The translations under genes were made by a program, and so were the position numbers. Shown here piece after piece: positions 35,836 to 45,827 of a DNA stretch of 64,000 nucleotides. The notes under the pieces are model-generated. The model made no database searches and was not told where the DNA came from. It saw only the letters and a list, made by a program, of their open reading frames with translations. The stretch's first letter is position 1. Each line of letters starts with the position of its first letter. This DNA comes from Bacillus methanolicus. Lineage in GTDB: Bacteria > Bacillota > Bacilli > Bacillales > Cytobacillaceae. The DNA lies in contig NZ_VTQX01000005.1 in the NCBI RefSeq assembly GCF_008764295.1, positions 95,523 through 159,522 on the forward strand, read 5' to 3'.

Positions 35836-35862
35836 AGTGCTGTCGCAATAAGTGACAGCACT
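35836..35862 (+). terminator. Terminator after XRE-cupin gene
   Basis: Perfect 9-bp stem AGTGCTGTC / GACAGCACT followed by CTTT. Confidence 0.75.
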
Positions 35863-36010
35863 CTTTACCCATATAATATATTAGCACGGTGTTGGTGTAG
35901 ATTTTGCTCATTTCCCCCTCTTGCAGCTATGCTGAAAAAGCATGTGAAATCTTCGTTTCACACGAACTGTGCCAAAAATCGCTTATCAACAATATCGTTA
36001 AACAAAGCAA

Positions 36011-36805
36011 TTAAATTAAAACTGCTCGATCATTGCTCATTTTTTCCCCGCGAATGCGTTGGAACTCTTCCAAGAGCTTCTCTACTGTCAACTGCTGTTT
36101 TTGTTTCTCATCTGCCTGAAAAATAATTTGTCCTTTATCCATCATAATCAATTTGTTGCCCAGCTCCAATGCTTGCTCCATATTGTGGGTAACCATTAAT
36201 GTTGTAAGCTTAAATTCATGAACAATTTCCTTCGTCAACCTTGTTATCAGCTCCGCCCGGGAAGGATCAAGTGCCGCTGTATGCTCATCCAATAATAAAA
36301 TTTTCGGTTCCGTAAAGGTTGCCATTAATAAAGATAATGCTTGGCGCTCACCGCCAGATAGAAGGCCAACCTTTGCCTCAAGCCGATTTTCTAAACCTAA
36401 ATGAAGAATCTCGAGCTTTTCCTTAAAAAATTCTCGTTTCTTTTTTGATACACCGATTTTTAAACGACGAGAACGTGTTCTTGCATGTGCAAGGGCTAAA
36501 TTCTCTTCAATTGTCATCGATGGTGCTGTCCCCGCCATCGGATCCTGAAAGACCCGGCCAATTAACCTTGAACGTCGATGCTCTTTTTCCGTTGTCACAT
36601 CATAGCCATCAATTTTTACAACGCCGAGATCCGGGATAAGCTTGCCGGAAATCATATTCATTAACGTCGATTTTCCTGCTCCATTGCTGCCAATGACCGT
36701 AACAAAGTCACCTGATTCAAGGACAAGATTAATATGATCAAGGGCAATTTTTTCATCTGGTGTTCCTTCGTTAAACACTTTATAAATCTGTTTTAATTGC
36801 AGCAA
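36011..36805 (-). CDS. ABC transporter ATP-binding protein
   Basis: An ABC ATPase of a three-gene importer. Walker A GSNGAGKST, signature LLSGGERQALSLL, Walker B ILLLDEHTAALD, switch VTHNMEQ. I favour a TTG start at 36805 (LLQLKQIYKVF) with GGTGAG upstream; the frame is open to 36832. The coding region overlaps the permease end. The family (with BPD_transp_2-type permease and PF04392-type binding protein) includes tryptophan (TrpXYZ-like) transporters; substrate here unproven. Confidence 0.88.
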   Translation of the reverse strand: MLQLKQIYKVFNEGTPDEKIALDHINLVLESGDFVTVIGSNGAGKSTLMNMISGKLIPDLGVVKIDGYDVTTEKEHRRSRLIGRVFQDPMAGTAPSMTIEENLALAHARTRSRRLKIGVSKKKREFFKEKLEILHLGLENRLEAKVGLLSGGERQALSLLMATFTEPKILLLDEHTAALDPSRAELITRLTKEIVHEFKLTTLMVTHNMEQALELGNKLIMMDKGQIIFQADEKQKQQLTVEKLLEEFQRIRGEKMSNDRAVLI

Positions 36806-37808
36806 GGCTCTCACCACTTTTCTCTTCATCATTCATTTTTTCCTTCGATGCAAGCAATCTTTTTTTCTTCTTTTGCTTATCTCTTTGCCACTCAATCATT
36901 TTCGGAATAACGAGAGCAGAGACGACAATAAAGGCGGTAATAAGCTTCATATCTCCCGTCTCCAAAAATTCAACCCTCAGCGCAAGAGAAACAATCACCC
37001 TGTATAAAATGGCCCCACCAATCACGGCGAGAGTTGCTCTCACGATCGTTTTTGCACCAAAAACCGCTTCACCGATAATCACAGATGCGAGACCAATCAC
37101 AATCATACCGATCCCCATCCCAACATCGCTAAACCCACTATACTGCCCAATTAAAGCTCCAGATAATGCAACAAGAGCGTTTGAAATTCCTAACCCTAGC
37201 ACTTTCAAATGATCCGTATTAGCAGAAAAGCTCCGAATCATTGTCTCGTTATCACCCGTTGCCCGAATCGCCAAACCAATATCGGTTTTTAAGAATAGGT
37301 CGATGAACACTTTGACAATAAAGGCAAGAATAAGCATGATCACTAAAATTCCCCATGTTTTCGGAATAAAACTCGAAAGTCCGAGAGTATGGAAAAGAGA
37401 TTGGATTGCATCATCAATTTTTAAGCTCTTCCAAAAATCAGTAAATTGGGTGAGAAGAGTTTCTTGGTTTAACAAAGAGATATTCGATTTCCCCATAATT
37501 CTCAAATTGACCGAATAGAGGGCAATCATCATTAAAATTCCTGACAGCAAAGGATTAATTTTCCCTTTTGTGTGAAGAAGACCCGTTACACATCCAGCCA
37601 AAAAGCCTGCTACCATCGCTAATAATGTCGCCAAGAGGGGATTCATTCCCCCCATAATAAAGACAGCAGCTACAGCAGCTCCAGTTACAAAACTCCCGTC
37701 CACCGTTAGGTCAGGAAAATCTAATATTCTAAATGATAAATATACTCCCAAAGCCATGAGGGCATACATAGCGCCCGCTTCGACAGAACCAAAGATTGCA
37801 GTAAACAT
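36780..37808 (-). CDS. ABC transporter permease
   Basis: A 342-aa inner-membrane permease of the BPD_transp_2 type (about nine helices). Characteristic MYALMALGVYLSFRILDFPDLTVDGSF-like start, GKINPLLSGILMMIALYSVN, RATGDNETMIRSFS, and a basic cytosolic tail. ATG after AAAGGGAG. Partner ATPase overlaps downstream; the binding protein is upstream across a 238-bp gap with a dispersed repeat. Confidence 0.9.
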   Translation of the reverse strand: MFTAIFGSVEAGAMYALMALGVYLSFRILDFPDLTVDGSFVTGAAVAAVFIMGGMNPLLATLLAMVAGFLAGCVTGLLHTKGKINPLLSGILMMIALYSVNLRIMGKSNISLLNQETLLTQFTDFWKSLKIDDAIQSLFHTLGLSSFIPKTWGILVIMLILAFIVKVFIDLFLKTDIGLAIRATGDNETMIRSFSANTDHLKVLGLGISNALVALSGALIGQYSGFSDVGMGIGMIVIGLASVIIGEAVFGAKTIVRATLAVIGGAILYRVIVSLALRVEFLETGDMKLITAFIVVSALVIPKMIEWQRDKQKKKKRLLASKEKMNDEEKSGESLAAIKTDL

Positions 37809-37825
37809 AAAATCTCCCTTTCAAA

Positions 37826-37903
37826 TAGAAAAGTGAAAGCGCCTCGCTCATCACCGTATAAACTGGGGAGTACCTGAAGTTTGAGAGGCGCTGGAACTAG
37901 ACA
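37826..37903 (-). repeat. Dispersed Bacillaceae intergenic repeat
   Basis: On the minus strand it reads TGTCTAGTTCCAGCGCCTC... to ...GAGGCGCTTTCACTTTTCT, with the arms AGCGCCTC and GAGGCGCT forming a hairpin around a ~40-bp variable centre. The ends match a repeat I know from many Bacillus and Geobacillus genomes (TGTCTAGCTCCAGCGCC ... GGCGCTTNCGCTTTTCT; from memory). It sits between the binding-protein and permease genes of the ABC operon, where it may attenuate or uncouple expression. A second hairpin (AGGGCTT / AAGCCCT, about 38010-38037) follows the binding-protein stop. Confidence 0.65.
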
Positions 37904-38046
37904 ATTTTAAAAGTCTAAATTATTTATAATACTTTCTTACTTACAGCAAGAAAAACGCAAATTCCTCACACTAGGTGAGTCATTAAGTTAAATTCTTTCA
38001 TATAAACCAAGGGCTTCTCCATTTGCGAAAAGCCCTGGATTGCTAC

Positions 38047-39045
38047 CTACTCTAAAAATTGCGCAATATCGTTCCATTCTTCTTTCAATTCTACATTCAT
38101 TTCCTCTGCAGCTTTTTTATTGATTACTAGCTTAACCTCTGTCGGATATTGTGCAGGAATCTCTGCAGGAGTCTTTTCTCCTTTTAAAATCTCAACAGCC
38201 ATTTTTCCAGCTTCGTAACCAATTGCTTCATAAGAAATCCCATATGCAGCAAAGGCTCCCTTTTCAACAGAATCTGTTTCGCCAACAAACAACGGAATAT
38301 CATTGTCATTTGAAACTTGGATGACAGCGTCAAGGGCAGACACAACAGTATTATCGGTAATGATGTATATGGCATCTACTTTCCCGATTAAAGATTCAGC
38401 AGCCTGTTTGACATCTGCAGAAGTTGCCACAGATCTTTCTACTAACTCAACGCTTGTTCCCTCCAACGCTTTTTTCATCTCATCAATCTGGACGATGGAG
38501 TTTTGCTCACCGGTGTTATAAATAGTCCCAATTGATTTTGCCCCATAGTCTTCAACAATGAACTTAACCGTGCTTGGAATAGCATCTGGATACATATCAC
38601 TTGTTCCGGTTACATTACCACCTGGTTCTTCAAAAGACGCAATCAACTCTGCTCCAACCGGATCTGTTACAGACGTAAATACAATCGGAATATCAGTCGT
38701 TGCATTTAAAGCACTTTGAGCAGCTGGTGTCGCATTGGCAAAGATCAAATCGACTTTATCACCGACAAAATTGCTTGCAATAGCTTGTGCGTTTGGCATT
38801 TCACCTTGTGCATTTTGCTCATCATATTCAACTTTTAACCCTGCCTCTTCGAGCGCTTTTTTAAATCCAACCGTCGCTGCGTCAAGAGAAGGATGAGCTA
38901 CGATCTGAGAAATCCCCACTTTATATGTTTTTTCAGAATCACCACTTCCGCCGTCCCCATTAGATTCCTCCGAAGAACCACAGCCACTCAAAATAAGTGC
39001 TCCCATCATCCCAACAGCAGCTACTGTTTTTAATTTTTTCAACAT
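38047..39045 (-). CDS. ABC transporter substrate-binding lipoprotein
   Basis: A 332-aa lipoprotein: signal peptide with lipobox LILSGC (Cys22), Gly/Ser-rich linker, then a PF04392-type type I periplasmic-binding fold (YKVGISQIVAHPSLDAA, LIFANATPAAQSALNATTDI, PIVFTSVTDPVGAEL). ATG after GGGGGAA. Members are linked to tryptophan or other aromatic uptake in Firmicutes; no T-box or other riboswitch is seen upstream, so the ligand is open. Confidence 0.92.
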   Translation of the reverse strand: MLKKLKTVAAVGMMGALILSGCGSSEESNGDGGSGDSEKTYKVGISQIVAHPSLDAATVGFKKALEEAGLKVEYDEQNAQGEMPNAQAIASNFVGDKVDLIFANATPAAQSALNATTDIPIVFTSVTDPVGAELIASFEEPGGNVTGTSDMYPDAIPSTVKFIVEDYGAKSIGTIYNTGEQNSIVQIDEMKKALEGTSVELVERSVATSADVKQAAESLIGKVDAIYIITDNTVVSALDAVIQVSNDNDIPLFVGETDSVEKGAFAAYGISYEAIGYEAGKMAVEILKGEKTPAEIPAQYPTEVKLVINKKAAEEMNVELKEEWNDIAQFLE

Positions 39046-39413
39046 TATTCTGTTCCCCCATTTTTATTTACTTTTCTGCTTTGAAGCTTTTATGCTTTCA
39101 TGTACTAAATAATAATATTTAACTAGAATTATATAATTATCTTCTATATTATTTCAAGTGTTTTTGCATAAAGTTAAAAATTTTTTGAAAATAATATTTA
39201 TCCATTTTTACCGTCATTTGCAATGAAAGCGATGATTGAGGTCAATACGAAACTTTGTTCCTTTTTAAACAGCAAGAATTCCATGCGGAGGGAATGCCAA
39301 TTAGATGATTCAACTGCTTGGCGCACGACGTAGAAAGAGGTAATGAAAAGATCAAGCATTTACAAGAGTTGTTACATGCCTTTATCAGCAATGTTTAACA
39401 AACGCAACATAAA

Positions 39414-39446
39414 AAAGGCAGTTCGAATTGAATTCTCACTGCCTTT
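39414..39446 (-). terminator. Terminator after lcfB
   Basis: Stem AAAGGCAGT / ACTGCCTTT with T6 on the minus strand. The rest of the 550-bp gap 39046-39596 has the binding-protein promoter region and no gene. Confidence 0.8.
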
Positions 39447-39596
39447 ATCCATTAATTTATCTCATAGCATAGTAAAAAGAAGCTTTTCTTTGTTCGCTGC
39501 TTTTAATCAAAACCTAGCACTCGAGCAATGACCCCTTTCTTTGTTCGTACAAATACTTTCAGTGCTTTCTCCGCTTTTATGGACAATCCCGAGTTT

Positions 39597-41144
39597 TCAA
39601 TTTTTTAGCACTTGCTCTTTCAATGCTCTGCGCAAAATTTTTCCTGTTGTATTTTTCGGGAGCTCTTGCAAAAACTCAATAAGAGTTGGTGTTTTATACT
39701 TTGCTAGATGTTCTTTGGCATAGCTTATAACCGCCTCTTCTGTCAAATCAGGATTATTGCTTACGACATATGCTTTCACTGCTTCACCTTGGTCCGGATC
39801 AGGAACACCAATAACCGCTGCCTCAACAATTTCATGATGATTATATAACACTTCCTCAACCTCACGCGGATATACATTGTAGCCGCCTACAATAATTAAA
39901 TCCTTTTTGCGATCAACAATATAGAAATAGCCTTCCTCATCCATCATGGCCATATCACCTGTATAAAGCCAGCCATCACGAATCGTCGCTGCTGTTTCTT
40001 CCGGCATTTTATAATAGCCTTTCATAACATTTGGACCACGAACAATTAATTCTCCAGATTGTCCGACAGGTACCTCTTCTCCTAACTCATTAACGATTTT
40101 ATTTTCAACATGGACAATTGACTGGCCGATAGAGCCTGCTTTTCTTGGGCGATCCAGCGGGTTAAAACATGTAACAGGTGCTGCTTCTGAAAGGCCATAC
40201 CCCTCTGAAATAACAACTTTAAATTTCTCTTCAAAGCTCTTTAACAGAGCAACCGGCATCGCTGCTCCTCCAGAAATACATAGGCGTAAAGACTGTAAAT
40301 CTTTCGGCTCACCTTCTGGATATTGGTACAAAAAATTGTACATCGTTGGAACTCCAGCAAAGACCGTTGCTTCATATTTTTTAACCAATCGAAAAATTTC
40401 CTTAGGACTGAACTTTGGATCAATAAGGATTGTTGCCCCACTTAACAACGGAGCATTCAAGCAAACTGTTAAGCAAAAAACATGAAACATCGGCAATGTT
40501 GTAATCACTCGATCATCTTCATTCATATGAAGATAAATGCCCACATCTCTAGCATTCGAATAAAGATTTTTATGTGTTAGCATGGCGCCTTTAGGCTTCC
40601 CTGTCGTTCCCGAGGTATATAAAATGAGCGCCACGTCATCCTCCTCTACTTCAGGTACCTGAAAACTCAACTGTCCTAATGCAACAATCTCTGAAAACGA
40701 TTTCAATTTAGTGTAGATCGATAATTGACTGTTACTAGTTCCTTTTCCCTCCGGTGTTTCACAAACAATATAATGCTCTACTTTTGGAAGCGTGTGATGC
40801 ATTTTTTCTGCTAATGGTACTAATAAATCAAGGGCAATGACGGTCGTCACATCACCATTGTTCAAAATGTAGCCAATTTCGTCAGGTGTATAGATTGGAT
40901 TAATCGGAATAACAGTTGCCCCAAGACGCAATGCCCCGTACATTCCAATAACAAAAAAAGGTGAATTCCCCAATAGCAGACCCACATGATCACCTTTTTT
41001 TACCCCCAGCTTTTCCAATCCAGAAGCAAACTTCGTAATCGCCCCATCCAACTCTGCATACGTGCTTGGCTGATCTTGAAAATAATATGCTGGTTTATGA
41101 GGCACTCTTTTTGCCGTTTCGTGCAGTTGAGAAGATAAATTCAT
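39597..41144 (-). CDS. lcfB: Long-chain fatty-acid--CoA ligase (YhfL/LcfB-like)
   Basis: A 515-aa AMP-forming acyl-CoA synthetase. ATP motif [11 protein letters not shown], then SGGAAMP and [11 protein letters not shown], hinge [22 protein letters not shown], and the C-terminal catalytic Lys in [15 protein letters not shown] after AAGGGGATGGAG. Size and gene order (lcfB - lplJ - yhfI) agree with B. subtilis YhfL (LcfB). It activates fatty acids for degradation or lipid use. I did not find a FadR operator upstream. Confidence 0.92.
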   Translation of the reverse strand: MNLSSQLHETAKRVPHKPAYYFQDQPSTYAELDGAITKFASGLEKLGVKKGDHVGLLLGNSPFFVIGMYGALRLGATVIPINPIYTPDEIGYILNNGDVTTVIALDLLVPLAEKMHHTLPKVEHYIVCETPEGKGTSNSQLSIYTKLKSFSEIVALGQLSFQVPEVEEDDVALILYTSGTTGKPKGAMLTHKNLYSNARDVGIYLHMNEDDRVITTLPMFHVFCLTVCLNAPLLSGATILIDPKFSPKEIFRLVKKYEATVFAGVPTMYNFLYQYPEGEPKDLQSLRLCISGGAAMPVALLKSFEEKFKVVISEGYGLSEAAPVTCFNPLDRPRKAGSIGQSIVHVENKIVNELGEEVPVGQSGELIVRGPNVMKGYYKMPEETAATIRDGWLYTGDMAMMDEEGYFYIVDRKKDLIIVGGYNVYPREVEEVLYNHHEIVEAAVIGVPDPDQGEAVKAYVVSNNPDLTEEAVISYAKEHLAKYKTPTLIEFLQELPKNTTGKILRRALKEQVLKN

Positions 41145-41408
41145 CTACTCCATCCCCTTTGTTTATTGTGAAGAATTTCCCAAAAAAAACTTCATAGAAT
41201 AACTAGGTGGAGCGTACCTTCATGCTGATTTCCATAAATTTGAGAAATGTTCACAAATTTTTAATAAATCACAAATATATTATATTAAAAGAAGATCACC
41301 TCTTCAATAGAAAACGCATACATAATCGAATTTTTAAAATATTAAAATAGAAAAATTTCCTCCCTTTTACTTTTTATTTAGGCATACAGAAAATAAATCG
41401 TTTTTCTA

Positions 41409-41437
41409 AAAAAAAACGATGTCCAGTAGACATCGTT
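41409..41437 (-). terminator. Terminator overlapping the lplJ stop codon
   Basis: Stem AACGATGTC / GACATCGTT, loop CAGTA, then a T run on the minus strand. The stem's outer end coincides with the lplJ stop codon. Confidence 0.8.
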
Positions 41438-42425
41438 AATAAATTAATTGACTAAACTCCTCTTTTGTTATATTGCCAAAATAATGTTTAATATCAACAT
41501 CAGCAAGAGCTTTATCGATTTCAGCTTTCTCGTAGCGTATGCCTAGCAATTTTTGTTCGATATCTGCCACATCTCCTACCCCAAAGAAATCTCCAAAAAT
41601 TTTGCAGTTTTCGATCATTCCTTTATTTACTTCTAAGCGCACATCAATGCTGCCGACAGGAAAACGATGAGAATGCTGCAAATTAAATTTTGGCGACTTG
41701 CCATAATTCCAATTCCAATTTTGATAGCGCTCCTTTGAAAGCTGATCAATATTCTCCCAATCTTTCTCTGTTAAAACATATTCCTGAATATTTTCTTTGC
41801 CTCCGAAAATATATTCTAACAGCAAAGCACGGAAATCCTCAATTGAGATTTTTTCATTAAGGAATTCTGAAATATTGGCAACCCTGCTGCGAATCGACTT
41901 TATCCCCTTTGACTCAATCTTATCCTTTTTCACTTTTAATGCTGCAACAACATTATCAATTTCCGAATCAAGCATAAGTGTCCCGTGGCTGAACATTCTT
42001 CCACGTGTAGAAAACTGGGCATTGCCAGATATTTTTCTGTCTCCAACCACTATGTCATTACGGCCGCTAAGCTCGGCATGAACTCCTAACTTATGAAGGG
42101 CTTGAACAACAGGCTCAGTAAATTTTTTAAAATTATGAAAAGATTCACCGTCGTCCTTCGTGATAAAACTAAAGTTCAAGTTCCCCAAGTCATGATAAAC
42201 CGCTCCGCCACCAGATAGTCTGCGAACAACTTTAATCCCATTTTCTTCCACGTATTCTGTATTTATTTCTTCAATTGTGTTTTGATTTTTCCCAATAATA
42301 ATAGAAGGACCGTTTATGTAAAAAAGCAAATAGGTCTCGTTAATATCCAAATTTTTTAAAGCATACTCTTCAATCGCTAGGTTTATTTGAGGATCTGTAA
42401 TCCCCTTATTATCTATAAACAACAA
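41436..42425 (-). CDS. lplJ: Lipoate--protein ligase LplJ
   Basis: A 329-aa ligase that attaches scavenged lipoate to dehydrogenase E2 and GcvH proteins. Motifs: PSIIIGKNQNTIEEIN, RRLSGGGAVYHDLGN, DRKISGNAQ with the catalytic Lys, SHGTLM, and C-terminal accessory domain GYNWNYGKSPKF-type block (NWNYGKSPKFN). The start is TTG at 42425 (LLFIDNKGI), AAGGAG about 12 bp upstream. Downstream of yhfI with a 16-bp gap, likely one operon. Confidence 0.94.
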   Translation of the reverse strand: MLFIDNKGITDPQINLAIEEYALKNLDINETYLLFYINGPSIIIGKNQNTIEEINTEYVEENGIKVVRRLSGGGAVYHDLGNLNFSFITKDDGESFHNFKKFTEPVVQALHKLGVHAELSGRNDIVVGDRKISGNAQFSTRGRMFSHGTLMLDSEIDNVVAALKVKKDKIESKGIKSIRSRVANISEFLNEKISIEDFRALLLEYIFGGKENIQEYVLTEKDWENIDQLSKERYQNWNWNYGKSPKFNLQHSHRFPVGSIDVRLEVNKGMIENCKIFGDFFGVGDVADIEQKLLGIRYEKAEIDKALADVDIKHYFGNITKEEFSQLIY

Positions 42426-42441
42426 TTTCTAAATCAACTCC

Positions 42442-43176
42442 TTATAAAGTTATAATCTTCCCAAATTGGGCTAATGAAATAGGACCTTCGTAGATTCCCT
42501 GCGCTTCACTAACGAGATTCTCCAGCTTTCCATATTGCGGCAAATGGGTCAAAATGACTTCTTTTACATTCGCTAATTGCGCTAAATTACCGACATCAAT
42601 ACTATTCATATGGCCGGCATTTTTCCCATCTTGTCCCTTAAAAAAGTTGCACTCAGCAAGAAGCAAATCAGCCTTGTCCGAAAATGCGATAAACTCTTCC
42701 TTAAATGAGGTATCAGCAGTATAAACCAACGTCTTTCCATCTGCTTCAATTCTCATGGCAAAGCATGGGACTGGATGATTCGTTCTTATAAAATGAATCG
42801 TAAACGGGCCTATATTTAAACGCTTTTGCGGATCATAGGCAATTCCTTCTGTAACCCCTGTATGCGTTAGTTTACTAAATTCCTGTTCATCTAATAGATG
42901 TCCATAGATCGGAAGCGTTGCCGGCTTCTCACCGATGAAACTTTTTATTAAACGAGCATGCTGCAATACCCCTATGTCGGCAATGTGATCAGCATGATAA
43001 TGCGATATAACGACAGCATCAAGCTCCTCAGGCTCAACAAAATTTTGCAATTTGGCCAAAACCCCACTGCCACAATCGATCAGTAGTTTAAAATTATCAT
43101 GCTCTAATAAATAGCCTGTACTCGCTTCATTTACCTTCGGATACCCGCCCCAAAAACCAATAATCGTCAATTTCAT
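42442..43176 (-). CDS. yhfI: MBL-fold metallo-hydrolase (YhfI-like)
   Basis: A 244-aa metallo-beta-lactamase fold protein resembling RNase Z relatives. Metal motif SHYHADHIADI; later His/Asp ligands in NAGHMNSIDVG, YTADTSF and ILTHLP. Substrate unknown; homologues suggest a phosphodiesterase or RNA-processing-like activity. ATG after GAGGAGGTAG. Cotranscribed with lplJ. Confidence 0.9.
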   Translation of the reverse strand: MKLTIIGFWGGYPKVNEASTGYLLEHDNFKLLIDCGSGVLAKLQNFVEPEELDAVVISHYHADHIADIGVLQHARLIKSFIGEKPATLPIYGHLLDEQEFSKLTHTGVTEGIAYDPQKRLNIGPFTIHFIRTNHPVPCFAMRIEADGKTLVYTADTSFKEEFIAFSDKADLLLAECNFFKGQDGKNAGHMNSIDVGNLAQLANVKEVILTHLPQYGKLENLVSEAQGIYEGPISLAQFGKIITL

Positions 43177-43227
43177 AAACCTACCTCCTCATAATGCCAT
43201 TATATAAGATTTCACAAAAATAATAAA

Positions 43228-43285
43228 AAAACTGTATTGACACCCCAAAACTGTTATAATACAATTAAATTAATATTAAAACTGT
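43228..43285 (+). promoter_or_regulatory. yhfH promoter with three AAAACTGT repeats
   Basis: -35 TTGACA (43237-43242), 17-bp spacer, -10 TACAAT (43260-43265). The octamer AAAACTGT occurs three times in the same orientation: 43228-43235 (touching the -35), 43247-43254 (spacer) and 43278-43285 (just past the start site). The repeats could be an operator; no cognate regulator is known to me. Confidence 0.6.
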
Positions 43286-43317
43286 TTCAAACACCTAAAC
43301 CGAAGGAGGCTATAAAC

Positions 43318-43452
43318 ATGATTCAAAGCATTGTTGAATTTTTCAATAATTTGCCGGCAAAAGAGTGTAGCGACTGTGGTGCAAAGATCGAAGAACAGCA
43401 CGAGTGTTATAGCAATAAATGTGATCATTGTCTAGGTGTTACAAATTTATAA
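43318..43452 (+). CDS. yhfH: YhfH family small zinc-binding-type protein
   Basis: A 44-aa protein, ATG 43318 after GAAGGAGG. MIQSIVEFFNNLPAKECSDC then two further Cys clusters, giving CxxC...C...CxxC, a likely zinc knuckle. Matches the tiny YhfH family in sequence and position beside yhfI. Function unknown. Upstream in-frame codons lack a ribosome site. Confidence 0.88.
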   Translation: MIQSIVEFFNNLPAKECSDCGAKIEEQHECYSNKCDHCLGVTNL

Positions 43453-43623
43453 AAGCTTCGCTAATGGCAAGTCGTTCAAACTAAGTATGGGTGACTGCGG
43501 TAGATTTATGAAGGACCCTGTAATTCTTTCTTTAACTCAATTAAACGTCGTAATTCAATATGGTTATTAGTTTTCTTTCAAAATGCATCTGCATTTTGTT
43601 CCATAATCCCTTCCAAATTTAAA

Positions 43624-43655
43624 AGCCAGTTGTCAAATGACAACTGGCTCTTTTT
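43624..43655. terminator. Bidirectional terminator between yhfH and yhgE
   Basis: Perfect 12-bp stem AGCCAGTTGTCA / TGACAACTGGCT, two-base loop as drawn, T6 on the plus side and T4 on the minus side. Serves yhfH and the convergent yhgE. Confidence 0.85.
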
Positions 43656-45808
43656 TACTCTTTTACAAGTATTTCAAATTGACGTTTATGTTTAAGTCTA
43701 AAGTAAGATAGGCTGCCGATAAGGAACAAGCACATAAACCCGATCAATACAAATAAATTTTGCCACATAAATCCATAATCACCGCTAGAAATAACTGCCT
43801 TTAAGCCTTGAACCGTATAGGTCATCGGCAAGAAAGCATTAAAGTGCTGCAGGAATCTCGGAATTAATTCTAATGGGAAAGTTCCAGCACTTGTCGTTAA
43901 TTGGAAAATCAAAATTAAAATCGCAATAAATCTACCCGGATCGCCAAAGGCCGTTACAAAAAATTGAATAAGCGCTACAAAAGTTAAGCTTGTAACAACA
44001 ACAAACAATAAAAATAATGGTATATTTTTCACTTCTAATCCTAGAGCAGTCATTAAAACCGCTGCTGCAATCAACCCTTGAATAATGCCAATTCCTGAAA
44101 GGATCGCAAATTTACTTGCGAACCAAGTCCAGGCGTTTTTCGGAACTGCAGCAGGCTGCCTTAACGGAAAAACAATGGAAAGCAAAAGTGCTCCAACGAA
44201 TAAACCGAGTGAGATAAAATATGGTGCAAAGCCGGTACCATAGTTTGGAACTTCATTTATTTTTTCATCTTGAATATCGACTGGGGCTGCCATCATATGA
44301 TAAGTTTTATCATTAGCCTCGACAGCGGATGCTTCCTCTGCGCCATCAGCTAGTTTATCGGCCAATTCACTGCTTCCATCTGCAAGTTCAACCGTACCAT
44401 CTGCTAACTCTTTTGCCCCTTCCTCTAATTGCCCGGCACCGGTCGTAATTTTATCCGTTCCATCACTCAATTCATTTAATCCACTTGATAAAAGAGAAGC
44501 ACCACCCGCTAATTCGTTTGCTCCCGCTTTTGCCTCTGAAAATTTTTGTGCAAATGTTCCCATTCCAGATTGAAATTGTTTTTGACCCTCAACTATTTTC
44601 CTAGAACCTTCATGGAGAGCTTTACTTCCCTCAGCAAGTCTGTGGACACCCGTTTCAAGCTGTGTTTGCTTCTCGGATAATAAAGTCAAATTACTTGAAA
44701 GAGTATCTGCCCCTTGCGAGATTTGTCCTGCCCCCTCAGCCAATTTTGAGGTACCTGCTGTTAGAGAGTTTAAAATCCCTTCTAGTTCTTTTTGCTGAGC
44801 TGGCTCCAGCATAGATAATACTCCTTCAAGCTGCTGCTTGAGCATCATCATTCCGCCGCTTACATTTTTCGCTTCCGCCTGCCATGTATCCAAAGAGTTC
44901 GACAGGTGTGCTGCCCCTTGGGCAAGACCTGCTGTACCTTTTGTCATCTCAGGTATTTTCTGATCTATCTCTTCAATACCGGCTTTTGCTTCAGAGATTC
45001 CTTTCGCAAGCTCAGTATTCCCTTTGGAAATTTCTTGTGAAGCTGTTGTTAATGTGGAAAATCCTTTTTCCAATTCACCCAAACCTTCATTCAAAGATTG
45101 AACTCCAGTTGATAGATCCTTAGATCCTGAGTTTGCGCTTTTCATCCCTTCATTAAAGGTAATCGCTTTGCTTGCTAATTCAGCAAGATGAGTATGCAGC
45201 TCATTCGTACCATCCTTTAATTGTTCAGAGCCATCGTTAATTTTTCCTGCACCGTCACTCGCTTCATTGAGACCGGATGCTAAATCCTCAATGTTAGAGA
45301 AAACCGTTTCTGCATAAGTTTCGGTAATTTTTTCTGAAATGGAAGCTTTTATTTTTTCAATAGCTGTGCCACCAATTTGGGCTGCAAGGAAGTTATAGCT
45401 TTCATTTGGAACATAAATTAATTCGAGCTTTTGCGGCTCTTTATCCATTAATGTTGTTGCATTTTCAGAAAAGTTTTCTGGTATTTCCACAAGCAAATAA
45501 TAGTTTTGCTTTTCAAGACCTTCATAACCCTCTTTTTTCCCAAGAAATTCAAACTTGAATTCTTCACTATCCTTTAATTTATCTACCAATTCATCCCCTA
45601 ATTTTAAATCCTTCTCACCATAACTCGCCCCTCTATCTTCATTGACAATCGCGACAGGAAGATCTGCTAAATGCTCATAAGGGTCCCAAAAAGCCCACAA
45701 AAACATCCCGCTATAAAGAATTGGAATAAATAATATCGCAATCACAGGAATTAACAGCTTTTTATTTTTTACTAATGAACTTAATTCTGCCTTCATCAAA
45801 TGTCTCAT
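43655..45808 (-). CDS. yhgE: YhgE/Pip family membrane protein
   Basis: A 717-aa phage-infection-protein family member. N-terminal helix (about 18-38), a long extracellular region with many 7-11 residue repeats of the type L.xGA..L..G...L (coiled, about 170-505), and five C-terminal helices (about 530-705) resembling an ABC-2 permease. Homologues include Lactococcus Pip, a phage receptor; the native role is probably export or envelope related (similar proteins serve ESX secretion). Start at ATG 45808 with GGAGG six bp upstream. A TGAC...GTCA dyad matching one before yhgD lies just upstream. Confidence 0.92.
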   Translation of the reverse strand: MRHLMKAELSSLVKNKKLLIPVIAILFIPILYSGMFLWAFWDPYEHLADLPVAIVNEDRGASYGEKDLKLGDELVDKLKDSEEFKFEFLGKKEGYEGLEKQNYYLLVEIPENFSENATTLMDKEPQKLELIYVPNESYNFLAAQIGGTAIEKIKASISEKITETYAETVFSNIEDLASGLNEASDGAGKINDGSEQLKDGTNELHTHLAELASKAITFNEGMKSANSGSKDLSTGVQSLNEGLGELEKGFSTLTTASQEISKGNTELAKGISEAKAGIEEIDQKIPEMTKGTAGLAQGAAHLSNSLDTWQAEAKNVSGGMMMLKQQLEGVLSMLEPAQQKELEGILNSLTAGTSKLAEGAGQISQGADTLSSNLTLLSEKQTQLETGVHRLAEGSKALHEGSRKIVEGQKQFQSGMGTFAQKFSEAKAGANELAGGASLLSSGLNELSDGTDKITTGAGQLEEGAKELADGTVELADGSSELADKLADGAEEASAVEANDKTYHMMAAPVDIQDEKINEVPNYGTGFAPYFISLGLFVGALLLSIVFPLRQPAAVPKNAWTWFASKFAILSGIGIIQGLIAAAVLMTALGLEVKNIPLFLLFVVVTSLTFVALIQFFVTAFGDPGRFIAILILIFQLTTSAGTFPLELIPRFLQHFNAFLPMTYTVQGLKAVISSGDYGFMWQNLFVLIGFMCLFLIGSLSYFRLKHKRQFEILVKE

Positions 45809-45827
45809 CCCCAACCTCCGTAATAAT

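Noticed and set aside
37800..38046. Riboswitch or T-box before the permease
   Set aside because: No T-box core or known aptamer motif; the sequence matches the ends of a dispersed repeat.
39046..39400. Tryptophan T-box upstream of the binding-protein gene
   Set aside because: The conserved AGGGTGGNACCGCG box is absent on the coding strand.
41145..41300. FadR operator upstream of lcfB
   Set aside because: No TGAATGA...TCATTCA dyad could be found.
43237..43260. yhfH promoter pairing TTGACA with TATAAT
   Set aside because: Spacer is only 12 bp; TACAAT at 43260 gives the correct 17-bp spacing.
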